Assembly: GCA_029747015.1 (NCBI GenBank)
Contig: JAKOGI010000025.1
Location: 1,335,001 to 1,399,000 of the forward strand
DNA from: Carnegiea gigantea
Taxonomy: Eukaryota; Streptophyta; Magnoliopsida; Caryophyllales; Cactaceae
DNA: 64,000 nt
Direction of reading: 5' to 3'
The notes beneath the pieces are model-generated. The model was given only the letters and a program-made list of their open reading frames with translations, did no database searches and had not been told where the DNA came from. Of the stretch, positions 1 through 11,973 are shown in pieces (position 1 is the stretch's first letter; each line of letters begins with the position of its first letter). The position numbers and the translations under genes were made by a program.

Positions 1-1955
1 AGCAAGAGATGGGATGATTGGATAAACATGTGAGAAATTAACTGCTCTTTGTAATTAAAAAAAAATCTCTTTTTTTAGGAATGTGTTCTGAAAGAATTGC
101 AATTGTCATCCTTAAGTGAAATATAACCTTTGAATTTTGACACTCCTAAATATTTGTACTTTATATTTAATTGTCACCTTATATTTGATGTGATGCTTGT
201 TCTATTGTTCAATTCATGCACAAAAAAGGCCAAAGAAAACAAGCTTTTAAGAAAATATGTGCCATTGTAACTAAATATGTTGGTTCTCAAAGTCAACAAT
301 TATATTGCAAAAACTTTCATTATTGAGAAAAATAACAATATCATCAAATCGAGCCAACTTTAAGTTTGAATTATCCTGTGGGTCGTATCTAGGTCGGATA
401 CTCGGATGCATGTTAAGGGTAAAAATAAGGGCCTTAATCTAAATTACAAAGAAGTTGATTTCGCTCGATGCTTGGATCCTAAGTGAAGAATGTTCATTGC
501 CTTCTATGTTATGGAAAGAAAGGAAAGGACAATTTACATAGATATTTTTATTTAGTATATTATGTTCCAAGCGAAGAAAATAAATAAATAAATTCTTAGA
601 TATGTTATTTCCTCGGGATGGGTTCTCGATAATGACAACTTAATAGATATACAATCAAAATAATAAAGTGGAAAATTAATTTGTTTTGTTAGATATAAAT
701 ATTTTTGTGGGTATCTTGGAATCAGCCTTTTTACGGATATGAATGTCTGTAAAGGTCCGGTTGGGTACATTTAGATCTCCCCCGAGCCTACAAAACGGGA
801 CTCACACTGGGAGATGTTTCCTCTTGTTTGAGAGAATTCCGGCATATGTGTTCATAAATGTCGCAAAAGCATGAGGACACATTGTTTTCTGTTAAATTTC
901 TAGATTAATTGATGACCTTTATTAAAGTGGCAAATTAAACAAGGACAGTGATATAATTAATGAGTAATTAGCAAGGAATTTCGTATTACTAGCTTTCAAA
1001 CATGGTGAAAAACAATTAATGGTCATTATATATCTATTGAATCAAGCACTAATGTATTGAACCTGAAATTCGCACATTTATTACCATCTTTATTTACCTA
1101 ATTTGGCTCCAATAAGTATATTTATTAGATGTTCCCTCTCTTTTTTTTTTTTTTCCTTTTTTTGCGGAGTAGCCCCAGGCCCAGATGGTATCAAGATTAG
1201 CAACATTGTGGACAAGTACATTGGGCCTGGCCCAACTGAAACCGATTCACGAGTCCAACTGATAAAAAAGTTAAAAAAAGGAAAAGCATTAAAATAACCA
1301 GTACTAGCCCACGGCCCAAGGATAATTTTTATCAGGTTTTTAACTCCTATATTCCTTTTTTTTAATATTTTTTGTCAATCTGAAACATACATCTGGATCT
1401 GATCCATCAAATGGCCCAAGTACTGGAGATGAGTACACAAAAGCATGAGGGCAGTCGTGGGCCTGTGATTTGGCCCAGGACCATTATGTTATCCTGAGAC
1501 TAAATGGCCTAGCCATCTCTTACAAATTACAATCAGCAGTCCACTCCGTCTTCTTGTCCATCTAACACTACAGTATTGTAGGGCTGGCAAAGAAATCCAC
1601 ATCCACTTAGAACGCGAAAAACCCGCCACAATAGGTATGGGTCCTATGGATATGGGAAATTAGGAATTGAAAATGGGGGGAAAAGGGTATGAGAAAGGTA
1701 GTACTAAAATGGGTATAGGTATGGGTATGAGTATGGATACAGCTTCATATAAGACAAGTACCTATTTATATAATGTTATAGTTTGTGCTTAGACTTGGAT
1801 ACTTTATTAGTTGTTCTGAGTTGTATTGTATTCAAGACTTCGGCAGAACATTTTACTAAAAACTGTAGCTATCAAGCGCTAATTTGTTGCTAGAATTTTG
1901 AAACTTGTAGTTGTATTTGGTGTGAATAAGATATGTTGTTGTAATCTTGATATTA

Positions 1956-2201
1956 GGCCCTGTTCTTTTCGTGGGTCAATTTTAAAACACCAACCTTAAC
2001 TCACTTCAACCTACTTCAACTTACTTTAACCTACTTCAATCCACTTCAACCCACTTTCACTATTTTAAACAAGTTCAATTTATCACATAAAAAAATTCAA
2101 CCCACTTCAACCTACTTCAACGCATCTCAACCTATTTCAACCCACCTTAACCTACTTCACCCTTTTACCTATCCCAATTTACCTACAAAAAGAACAGGCC
2201 C
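1956..2201. mobile_element. Tourist-like MITE with minisatellite interior
   Basis: The ends are inverted repeats: GGCCCTGTTCTTTT at the left, and its near-complement AAAAAGAACAGGCC at the right. The element is flanked on both sides by TTA (1953-1955 and 2202-2204). A TTA target duplication and a GGCCCTGTT-type terminus are typical of PIF/Harbinger-derived Tourist MITEs. The interior is almost wholly a degenerate tandem array of a 10-base unit, ACTTCAACCT. No coding capacity. A second element with the same type of end lies at 18058-18414. Confidence 0.75.
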
Positions 2202-3328
2202 TTAATGTGACATATTAGCTGTTTGAGATTGAATATGTGCATCCAATGTGTTTAACTCCATTTGCTCTACATGTACCTAAATAAAACCCACATGCGCGCT
2301 ATATGGGTATGATTATGGTTATAAGTATTGATTTTAAAAATAAAAATATAATTGGTCTAAATTGTACCTCATTAACGGATCTATAAATTCAGAGTTATGA
2401 CATAAATGGTGACAATAACTGTTCTACTGCATTCACAGAGGAGGGCCATTGCAATATGCTATGGAATATTTTCAAAGATTCAAGAATATTCGTTACAAAT
2501 CATCATGATTCATGGTAATGTATGGCCAATCCCTATTTGGTGAAGCTTTGATGATGATATTGAAGGATTGAATTCAAATAAAATCTACTTCGTCCTTCAA
2601 TATCTTTTCATCATCTACTGTAACCTTTATCCTTTAATTTCTTTTGCCTCCACAACATCGTGCGGAAAAATAGATATAAGACATATTCGACACAAATGAT
2701 GTTCGATAGTCATTGTGATTAGATGTGACGATTGACAGTGTCATGAATTAGTAATTGAAAATGACTATTACTTTCGTTATGGATTCCGTACTTATAGAGT
2801 GTGAAGAGAATTAGATGTAGAAAATTTTATTCACGTAATCATTCCTACTATTAGAAAGAGCATTTGGCAATAATACGCAAACTCGATCTATCGATTGCAA
2901 AGCATAGTATTATCAGCTGAATCCAAGTCCAAATCTATACCTTGAAGCTAAGTCTCGCTTATGCTGAAGGTGAAGAGTTTAGCTGTAGCAATCATATCCT
3001 TAAATTGTAAAATGGTTATTTTCATTAGAACTTAGATTTTTAAACCGTTAGCTATCCCTTCCTCCTCTGAAAAATAAGTTGAAGATAGTTTGCTAAGCCA
3101 TTTACTTTAATTTATTGAAATCCAATTAGAAAAGTTGTGTAAAGAAACTTCTATGACGATGAGAAGTCCAAAAATAAACAGTCCTATAATGATAATATAC
3201 TATATAGAAAAGTAAGTTTTTCATTTGCCAAAAACCAACACATATAAATTAGGTATTTCTCAAAATTTTAAGAATTTAAGTTATTTTAAGAATTAGTCAC
3301 TTCAACAACTATAAAATTTAGCGTTCTA

Positions 3329-3490
3329 TTGCTTTCCCTAGCCCATCTTGCTAGGTGGGCTAGAGACATAAATTTTTCTTGGACGTATGACAGTGAAAAG
3401 TAAATAACAGATTTGGGGGATTTTTAAAGTAAAGGAAAACAAAAGAGAGAAAAGTTATGTCTCTCAGCTTACCTTGCTAGATAGGCCAAT
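3329..3490. mobile_element. Short inverted-repeat element (MITE-like)
   Basis: Imperfect arms of about 40 bases (3329-3377 and 3451-3490) share the core GCTAGAGACATAA against GCTGAGAGACATAA when the right arm is reverse-complemented, plus a matching outer GCC(C/T)ATCT block. The spacer is about 75 bases, AT-rich and non-coding. No clear target duplication was found, so superfamily is not assigned. Confidence 0.4.
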
Positions 3491-3639
3491 AATTATGATA
3501 AAATTTTTCTATCAGTTGAATAGTATTTCATAATCACAATTCAGTAAGTAAATTAGATAAGTGAGCATATCTAAATCATTTGTTGTTAAGAGTATAAAAT
3601 CATTCTTGAGCCTTCAATCATTAGCCTCAATTTTCGATT

Positions 3640-3765
3640 GAGTTGGTTTTGAGCATGGTATAAGAGTATTTCTGAACGAGAAATCTCAACTTTGAATCTT
3701 AATAGGCCCAGCATTGAATTATTGTGCAATACAGGGAGAACATTTGCAACATCTGCGCTTCAAAC
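3640..3765 (+). repeat. SINE-like, tRNA-derived repeat (copy 1)
   Basis: It begins with 'gcatggtataagagtattt' and continues to an internal-promoter-like box near 'aactttgaatctt', then 'attattgtgcaatac'. The same ordered blocks occur in reverse orientation at about 16660-16740 ('catggtatcagagtc', 'gagttcgaatctc', 'atttattgcgcaagg'). This points to a dispersed tRNA-related SINE-type family. Ends are degenerate and approximate. Confidence 0.4.
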
Positions 3766-6056
3766 TCATAAGATTCCTAACCTTCCACTATCACCTTAAA
3801 CTTTTGGCTAAGTTCGTCATGACATTTGTGATATCATATCAAAATTCAACACAGCAACATCTTGGTAACTACGTACCAAACTGAATTATGAGGTCATCCC
3901 AATTCATGAATGAGGGAAGGATGAACTTAGCTGAACAGAACCAGCAGGACAAAAGCTTCAGGCACATCATCTTGCTCATCAAAGTAGGCTAGAGAATGAC
4001 AGGTGGACAGTTCAAAACAAACTGAAGTGGGGTGAGGTATCTTTAGTTGTTATCACTCTTTATCATGACATATTGACGTGATATAAAAATATGACAACCC
4101 TTCTTCATCTCCTTTTTCGTACTAAAAAGCAAAGCCTCAAGTTACCGGGGGGCAATAGACAATGACATTCTAATCAACAATCCACTAGTTTCTGTTACAC
4201 TTCACTTGCTTATTAGGTCAGCAATTGAGCTCTGTTCATCAAACTTGCCAAATCATTCATCCTGTGTGACCCGTCTTCATATTGCGCGTGCTCTTGATTT
4301 TGCCACATCTACCCATCTCAGACACTCGATACTAAAGCAAGAACCTTCAACACACCGTAAATTTTTCAAAAATAAACAATCCGACACCTAGATAGGTACT
4401 TGTTTTTAAAAAATAGACAGCCCGACACCCAAATGGATACTCGTATAGGTCAAGTAATATAGAAGCCCCTTGTTCAAGAAGTGGATCAGTAAATTAATGG
4501 TAGAGTTACGGTTTCAATCATATAGTCCTATCCCAAAAATGCATCTAGGAATGAAAGATGCCAAGCAAGAGTGTCGTGTCCCGAAACATTTGCCTTTTGC
4601 CTGCAATCATAGAAGTCTAAAGAAGGCAGTTGTGCACTCCCTAGTCTCAACCTGGATGAAAAAGATTTTCATATCGCAGCCATTATTTGGACTGATGCAT
4701 GGCTGTTGCCAGTCAACTTGAAGACAGTACACCTTTCAGTCTCAAGCGCGCACTCATACAAAGCGGAAGGCATAATCTTTTAAGGAAAGAAGCACGAAAA
4801 CAAAGGAAAAGAGTGCAGAAGACACCTGATAAGATAGGAATAGACTTGGATATGTCTGGGACAATTACTCATCTAATCCAAATATCAGCACCCAACTTGT
4901 GAACCCTATAATCACATTACAAGTTTCAGTTAATAAAGATGGCAATATTTCATACTAAACCACAGCTGATAAATTCATGGCAAGGGCTGTATCTAGAGCC
5001 AACCAAAAACAAAAGAAATAAAAAAAATTGTAGGGCAGACTTACCTGAGAGTCTGTGGCTGTGCATACCACCAAGTATAGACTGAATTTGGCTTTGTGCC
5101 GATCCAAGTCAATGTCATCTTCACATGATTGTCTACACAGGTGATGGTATCTTATGTACACGGGAAAAACTGAGACAACAGGCATGGATTTATAAAATCC
5201 TAAAGTTCCTATGTGTTGTCTTTGAGTTCTTCTTATGTATGTAAGATACTGTGCAAAATGGCCTGCTAACATTGACAGACTGACAGTGTCAAGTACCAGA
5301 CAGATTTCTGATCGAGACTTTCAATATTCATTTTTTCAGCAGAATTTAGGGTTGGGAAAGTGTCGGAGAGAAGCACATACTTGAAAAGGCTTTATTAGGA
5401 CTAAATATATCCTAACCTCTTCTAACCGCACTCTAGACTGAGCCATCCTACTCATCCTCCTAGTGAGGTACTGTAAGACAAGATCATGAAACTGAAAAGA
5501 TTCATTAATATTCTAGGGAACCCAGCCCAAACCAAACCAGGTGTCCTAGATCGAAGGTGTGGAATCACAACGTAGGAGTTTTCAATCTCTATTTTTCCAG
5601 ACCACAACGCCGAACGAGAATCAGACTTGTGACAGCAAGATTATGATGGTTTAACAAATGACAGTCTTTTCATCTTCTGTTACCTCGAAACTCATATGCA
5701 AAAGCAAGAAGCTTCTGTTATTAGATTCAAAAGTCCAACAACAACAAAAAAAACACTCCCACTGTCATCCTGCCGAACTAGGATCAAATATAGATGTATC
5801 TAGCCTTATCTCTGACAATAAAAGATCAATAACAGACTTCTTACTATCACTGGACTGCATCACAAAGAAGAGGCAGAGTTTTGATAAGTGCTTCTTTTAT
5901 CATGAATTTGTCTTCTCTGCATATTCATTGTGAAACAATATTACAACTGATGTGACAGTTGAGAATCAGGATAACAAGCCAAAACATTAATACGTAACAA
6001 CAAAGCCTCTCGAGCACTTCCGCAAAACAGTAAACTACGAAGGGAAGATGGACTCG

Positions 6057-9000
6057 TTAGCTCGAAGAAGATGTGCGCGCATGTTGTCCGAGTGAAGAGG
6101 GCCGAGGACTGGGGCTCTCTTTTATCTCAATTCCTCTTGGGCTCATTCCAGGACTCCACCTCTCCCTCAGTCCAGTGAGGCGAGGACTATATATTCTCTG
6201 TGGCATCCCTGGGCTACAAGCATGTCTCATTCCCTCTTGGGAAGCTGGAGTAGAACTGGTTATCTTAGGACTCTGTATGTGGCGGACCTCACCCCGACTC
6301 CTTGTCATAATTTCATCAAGGAATTCTCCACTTTTAATGCTAGTCACGGCTGCCCGGGGATTATGATCCTATGAATTCGATTCAAACAACATAGATGCCA
6401 ATTAATTAGTAAAAACATTTACCAAATATGACATATTGCCATTCAGCAAAGATAATATTCAAAAGCCTTTCTGGCAGGTCTCAGTACAAGCATTTTGCAT
6501 ACACGGGAAAGAGCTACTAAGGTTTGGAGAACTTACTTCAAATGAAATGTTGTACGCAATGGCAGGAGCTTCTTCATATTCAGCAGCATCTAAGTCCTGA
6601 AGGTGGACTCCCTTGAAAAGCCTCGGTAAGACACACTGCCTAACCGGGACAAGAAGCATAATCAACAGAGGGAAGAGAACTCCAGCGATTGGGATCCATG
6701 TTATGCCAAAACACAGAAACAAGTACACTGTCTGGAATATGGTGAAAGTTGCAATTGTTTTGAAAGGAACAGTTTCGATGAAAGTTGCATGTTGCTCTTC
6801 CAGCACCCTGAACATTCCCAGAAAACTATACATATTAGCTAGGAGAATAAGAAAATAAAATTTTAAGGCAAGACAAAAGAAAGCAGAAGCCACTAGAACC
6901 AATAATCTATCAGCATGAAAGCTGGCAATGCTTACTTGTATCGCCGACTCGGAGCAGTGAAAAGCAACAATATTCTCTCCCAGAACTGATTTCCAGGCAA
7001 GCTTTCAATGGCCATGAATGCAAAGTATCCCCAAAGAACAGCCGTAGGGATTTTCTTTAAAATGGGCATAGCAGCAACACATCCGCCAACCATTATTGCC
7101 TGAAGCAAATTGCTGAGACGTTGTTCTTTCACCTCAACAGGTAGAAGATCATCTATATCCTTATCCACATCAAAGACTGTTTCGTCAACCGGTGCATCAA
7201 TGTAGCCAGTATTTGAGGCCTTCTGAATTGTTGATTCGTTCAACTCCTTCAATCCCTGTTCCGAGTTCAGAGCAATTAGAGGAGGCTAATAATGCTGGCT
7301 AATACCCACAATGGATCACTAAGCTAATTTACCAGAGCAGATGGCATCTGATAGACAAGAGGGGTCTGCATTTCATTGTAAGCGTCTTGCATGCTTTGGT
7401 ATAACTGACCCAAGTTTGCATTCTTCTTCATGCTTTTTCGAGCAGCTGCTACAAGCTTTTCCCGCAAAAGCTGTTTCAGAATCAAAAGCCAGCAAATGGG
7501 ATAAGCATTTGAAAAGTCCTATATGAATTATAGCAACTATGAAAAAAGTTTTTAAATGCTCCTCAGTGCTCATGTCAAAATTTCAGGACACTGAAAACTT
7601 CTTAGTGATTCTAATTTATCAATCAATGATATTAATCAAGAAATTACGCTGTGGCGGTTGGCATGTCCAATGTAGTCTGTAGGTCCATCTATGTCCAACC
7701 TTCCAGCATCAACATCACAGTGAGGGGAAACAGAGTTCCAAATTTTTTCCTATCCTCAGATAGATGGTGGTATTTTAATACATAATTTCTCATCCAGAGA
7801 TTAATGTTACCTGGTGTTTCAAAGTAGCTAAGCTTTTTGTATGCATAGGAGACTGAGGAATAACTCCATTTGAGGGGGGAATGCCAATCAAACCACACAA
7901 TATGACCTAGTGAGCATACGTAATAAACTTATCAGCAATTTGGTCAAACTGTGCCACGACACATGGCTTCAAATCTAATCAAAAGAAATAGCCTCAAATC
8001 CGATGCTTAGTTACCCACCAAGAAACCAAGAAGAAGAAGATCATAGTGGTATGAAGAGGGTTTCTTCAGATTGAATTCCTTTTGTTGGGCCAATTGAGAA
8101 GCGACACTGTGATCAAAGTAATACAGCACCGCAATCATCGTGGCTGGGATAAATGCTCCGACAATGTATACTGGTGGTACTTTCAGCATTTCCTGAGGAA
8201 TCACTAAAGTTTACATTGCTGAGGGTGTGAAGCAAGGATATACAAATAAAATTTTCCTTCCATATTCTACCGAATATAAACAAGATATGGCACAAAACAA
8301 ACACCTTGATGACAGTCCAGTTTGAGTAAGCACCAGGAGACCATGGATTTGGACTGAAAAGACGCCTTGGTATTCCTCTTGGAACATCATGGACTGGAAT
8401 GTAAGATACACCGGTCCATACCAGCACCATAAGTGGAACGCCATAATCCGCAATAAAACCTCGTAGCCAACCTATTCATTTCAAAGCTCATGTGCAATCT
8501 AAGACAATCTTAATATGAATTTCAAATCCTAACCCCCCCCCCCCCAAAAAAAATCCAAAAAAAAAAGAGGTCTTTACCCACTTGTCGTGCCAAAGACATG
8601 AGAGGAGGTTCTGCTTTCAGCAGAACTATCAGGATCAATACAAAGAGAAAATATATACCTGCACCATAGCGCCATGACCTAGCCTTACGGCTTCTCAGTG
8701 CAGTTAGAAGAAGTCCGAATGACAGAACCAATGCAAACATTCCATTGCCAAAACGCCAAGAAGGAAGAAATGCAGTCTGATTTGGATTTTCCCTTTGAGG
8801 TATGCCAAACTCTTCCACAGCTCCCTGTGATGAAATTTTTAAGTCAATATAGCATAATGTTCATGTCTCAACTACACTAAAAACTTCAAGTTGCCCTCAA
8901 AATCCCAGAAAAGCACAGCATAGAACAAGAAATTCTTATCCAATGTGGCAGTTTCCAGAAAGAAACAGTTCACAGGGGGAATTATTTAACACATTTAAAA

Positions 9001-9884
9001 TTCATCATAGCTCTGATCAAGCATTAATGAAACTCGTAGTGAAAAAATTGCGAACACATCAGACTCACTCGAATTGCCTGCTGCATGAAGAGCATTGCTA
9101 TCAGTAGACCAAATAGCTCACCAGCTACACGGGTAAATCTATTGATAAAGGAGCATGCACCTAATATGGCTAACAAAAAGAGAAGGATGGCTGTCCACAC
9201 ACAAACCCTGCAAGGCAAAATGACCCACATAATAACATATTTCAAAAAAATCCCACAATTTTCATGTTTGTGACATTTGAGCCTATGTTAATAGTAATAC
9301 CATGCTGTCCATGCCAAGAAGAGATTATGCCCCAAATCCTTCCTGTCCTTGGCAAAGTTATACATAAATGTGTACATCAAAACTGTTGGTTCAGCAACCC
9401 CTAGAATGAGCAATGGCTGTCCTCCAAAGATTGAGTGAATGACACCACATAATGCAGTTGATGCGACGGTTTGGACTGCAGTCAAAGTTCCATCTACATA
9501 AAAATTTTGGTTAAAGCTAAAGACCCACAAAGACAGAAAGCACAATTGCCATGAAGAATCTCCGAGTACCAGTATTTCTTTCAAGTTGTTCACCAAAAGA
9601 TATGACTGGTATCGCTGAAGCAAAGAATACATATGTTGTTGGAGCCAAAATCCTGAACCAAGATCATGAGAAGAGACATAAGTTTGCTATTGCATTGTTG
9701 TAGGACTGTCTGCAAAGTTGTACCTGGATAACTAGTTTGCACTAAGCAAAGATAATAGAAGCGTAAAGAAGATTACCAACCTAATACCGGCACGAATACC
9801 TCCAGTCCAGTCTTGCTTGTAACAAAGAAGTCTTCCTTTAAGATCATTCTTAATCCCCCGAAACGGAACAAATGTTTCCTCCAT
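6057..9884 (-). CDS. BOR1: BOR1-like borate exporter (SLC4-type)
   Basis: Plasma-membrane borate efflux transporter of the SLC4 anion-exchanger family; BOR1 proteins load boron into the xylem. Exons in transcript order: 9884-9781, 9652-9570, 9493-9301, 9207-9069, 8824-8659, 8471-8305, 8192-8019, 7906-7811, 7470-7333, 7255-6936, 6807-6537, 6368-6057. These sum to 2163 bases, 720 aa against about 704 in Arabidopsis. The start is [19 protein letters not shown], the family N-terminus. Recognisable blocks are [70 protein letters not shown] and [19 protein letters not shown]. Trafficking signals: the acidic di-leucine [10 protein letters not shown] is present, tyrosines 398 (YQSM) and 405 (YNEM) are kept, and the position-373 tyrosine is His. 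Lys592 in [11 protein letters not shown] matches the ubiquitinated Lys590 of Arabidopsis BOR1. The C-terminal tail is Ser/Pro-rich. Confidence 0.95.
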
Positions 9885-10536
9885 GATCAATCAAGTTTAT
9901 GAAGCACTCTCCCCCTCTATGAACAAGCTACTTAAAGGATATGCAACACAATAACTGAAGTACTAAATTCAAATATCAAAGTGACTCGAGAGGCAAATAC
10001 TATAATCAGGTCGTCATAAGAAGAGATAGATAGCAGTCACTACTTTCGAAGAAAAACTTTTGGCTCATCTTTGTATGTGGATAATGTAAAAATGAAGAAT
10101 TTACATCTTAATGAACCTATACCAAAATAAATTTGGTCTACTGCTACAACGAATCAAAGAATGGTACTTGAGCAGATTGATATAAAATCTAACAAGCTTA
10201 TCTTGCTTACTTCAGCCCCATATCAATTCAAATGAAGGAGATTAACGAGTAGATGTCATGGAGAAATAGAAGGGTCAAGATCAACGGTACAAATCAACAA
10301 ATTCCATATACTAATCCCTCAACCAGCGGCTAACTGCAAAGGAGGCAGGATCCATTCAGTATTGACAATGAATCATCTTCAGGCTCAAAGTTACAAACCC
10401 ACCAAGAGCACTGCTCAAAATTGACAATAGAATGGAACAAACGTCAAATAAGAGTTACATAGCCTAAGTTCACAAGGAACAATCCTTACAAATGCCTCTT
10501 CAAATTCAAATACCAAGACTTTGAGCTCAGAGCCAC

Positions 10537-10898
10537 AAATTAGCGGAAATCCATCGTCAAAAATTCAACTTTGAGCAAATGGGTAACCACCATAACATAA
10601 GAAGAAGGGTTAGGAACGAGAAATTAGCGGAAACCCATGAAAGAAAATCACAGTAGGAACGGTTTACGGCAAGTTAAGGCTAATGGGCATCGACCAAAAT
10701 AGCAGAAAAACAGCTCTAAGATGAAATATTAACGATAACCCATCAGTAAGAATCACTATGAAAACAGATTAACACAGGTCAGAGGAAATGGGCATTCCCA
10801 AGAACAGATAAAGACTGGAAATTAGCGAAAACCCATTACTGAAAGTCACAATAGGAATGGTTTAGAACAAGATAGGGCAAATGGGTATTAACAACGAG
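10537..10898 (-). repeat. Degenerate tandem repeat upstream of BOR1-like gene
   Basis: Four head-to-tail units of about 80-100 bases start near 10537, 10621, 10724 and 10819. On the plus strand each opens with a variant of AAATTAGCGRAAACCCAT and carries a second conserved block, CAAATGGGTAT or GGAAATGGGCAT, about 50-70 bases further on. The intervening sequence is less conserved. The array lies 650-1000 bases upstream of the BOR1-like start codon, so it is either promoter, 5' leader or a leader intron. Confidence 0.6.
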
Positions 10899-11555
10899 TG
10901 ATGGAACATGAACTACAACAAAATTACACAAGAAACTCAACAGAGAGCATGAATATAGCGAGCGTAGATGAGAAGTATGGCATATATGTGTATGAGCAGA
11001 TAAACAAGAGACGTAATGAAGCCAGCAAACGACAGCTATGCAGCAACAACTGAGCAGAGAGAGAAATTTATAGGAAGAGAGACAAACTGGGAAGTTTTCT
11101 ATTTGTTAAGGAAGCACGAACAAAAACAACTGTGCTATGGAAGGGTATTTTTCTCGTGAACGCAGACTGATGAATTGGGATGTTTGTAAATGAGGATGAG
11201 TAAGCACAAATAACCAAAACGGATTTAAAAACAGTTGAAGTTGGAGAAGGGGTCAAATTTGCAAGAGGCGGGGACACAAGTGTAGGATTGATTAAAAAAA
11301 GGAAGGGAAAAAATTACGGAAAAGCATGCCAATGTGGATATCCACTTTGAAGAGTGATTTGGTTGTAGGATTTTTTAGGTTTGAGCTTTTTAGGATCACA
11401 CTAGCTGAAAAGTTTATCTTTTCAAGGCATCTTCTTGGCGAATGCAAAATAAATAGTAGTAGAGCTCAAAGTAAGATGCGTTAATATAAGTTGGTAACAA
11501 AGGTTTAGGTTTTTTTTGTTTGGTAAAAGATTAGTTAGAAAATAGTATATACTAA

Positions 11556-11973
11556 GTGCGTGTTCGGCAACAACGTTTTCGGTAGCGTTTAGCGTTTTGA
11601 CTAAATCAATGCACTCATTAAGTAATTTTGCGTGTTGGGTAACATACTATTTTGACTAACATTTCAAGTAGCATTTAGCATTTCAAGTAGCGTTTCTGAA
11701 AACTTAATAATATTAATGTTTTGCATTCAAAAGCAGCGTTTCATAGTTTTTTGGCAAAAAATATCCTTTGGAAATTAACTGTATCCTTTTATGTAAATTT
11801 ACATTAATCAGTTAACCAAAGAGCTAAATTTACCAAATATATTTATTTCAACTACTCATCTAAACAGGTATCCGCTAACAGCCAAATTAGAAATGCTATC
11901 CGCTACTTAAACAGCTATCCGCTACCTGAACCGCCATCTGCTACTTGAACCGCTAATTTTGCTCAACACAGCC
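11556..11973. mobile_element. MITE-like element with GTGTTYGGCAA ends
   Basis: The left end reads GTGCGTGTTCGGCAACAACG. The right end reverse-complemented reads GGCTGTGTTGAGCAAAATTA, an imperfect terminal inverted repeat. Both halves carry short repeats of the type 'gtagcgtttagcg' on the left and 'cgctacttgaaccgcta' on the right, complementary to each other, so the whole could fold back. It is flanked by CTAA on both sides. Non-coding; hAT-type origin is plausible but not shown. Confidence 0.45.

Larger units (their letters stand above)
1..6056. other. Intergenic, repeat-rich; no gene recognised
   Basis: No open frame here has family resemblance or consistent splice sites. The stretch is AT-rich and holds the repeats listed separately (MITE at 1956-2201, inverted-repeat element at 3329-3490, SINE-like copy near 3640-3760). 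A run of 'gtatgggtat' variants lies at about 1640-1740. Part of 5000-6056 may be 3' untranslated or downstream sequence of the minus-strand borate transporter, but no polyadenylation site could be fixed. An antisense open frame at 4955-5272 was considered and not accepted. Confidence 0.6.

Noticed and set aside
1103..1297. Open frame containing PGPDGIK, recalling the reverse-transcriptase PGPDG motif
   Set aside because: Only 64 codons, the surrounding residues do not match a reverse transcriptase, and it sits next to low-complexity T-runs. Chance match is more likely.
4206..4902. Three adjoining plus-strand open frames of 60-83 codons
   Set aside because: Different frames, no family resemblance, composition like the surrounding intergenic DNA.
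4955..5272. Antisense 105-codon open frame downstream of the BOR1-like gene, ending at a good-looking GT donor
   Set aside because: No recognisable family, no partner exon with matching phase found. Could be a non-coding transcript but cannot be supported as a gene.
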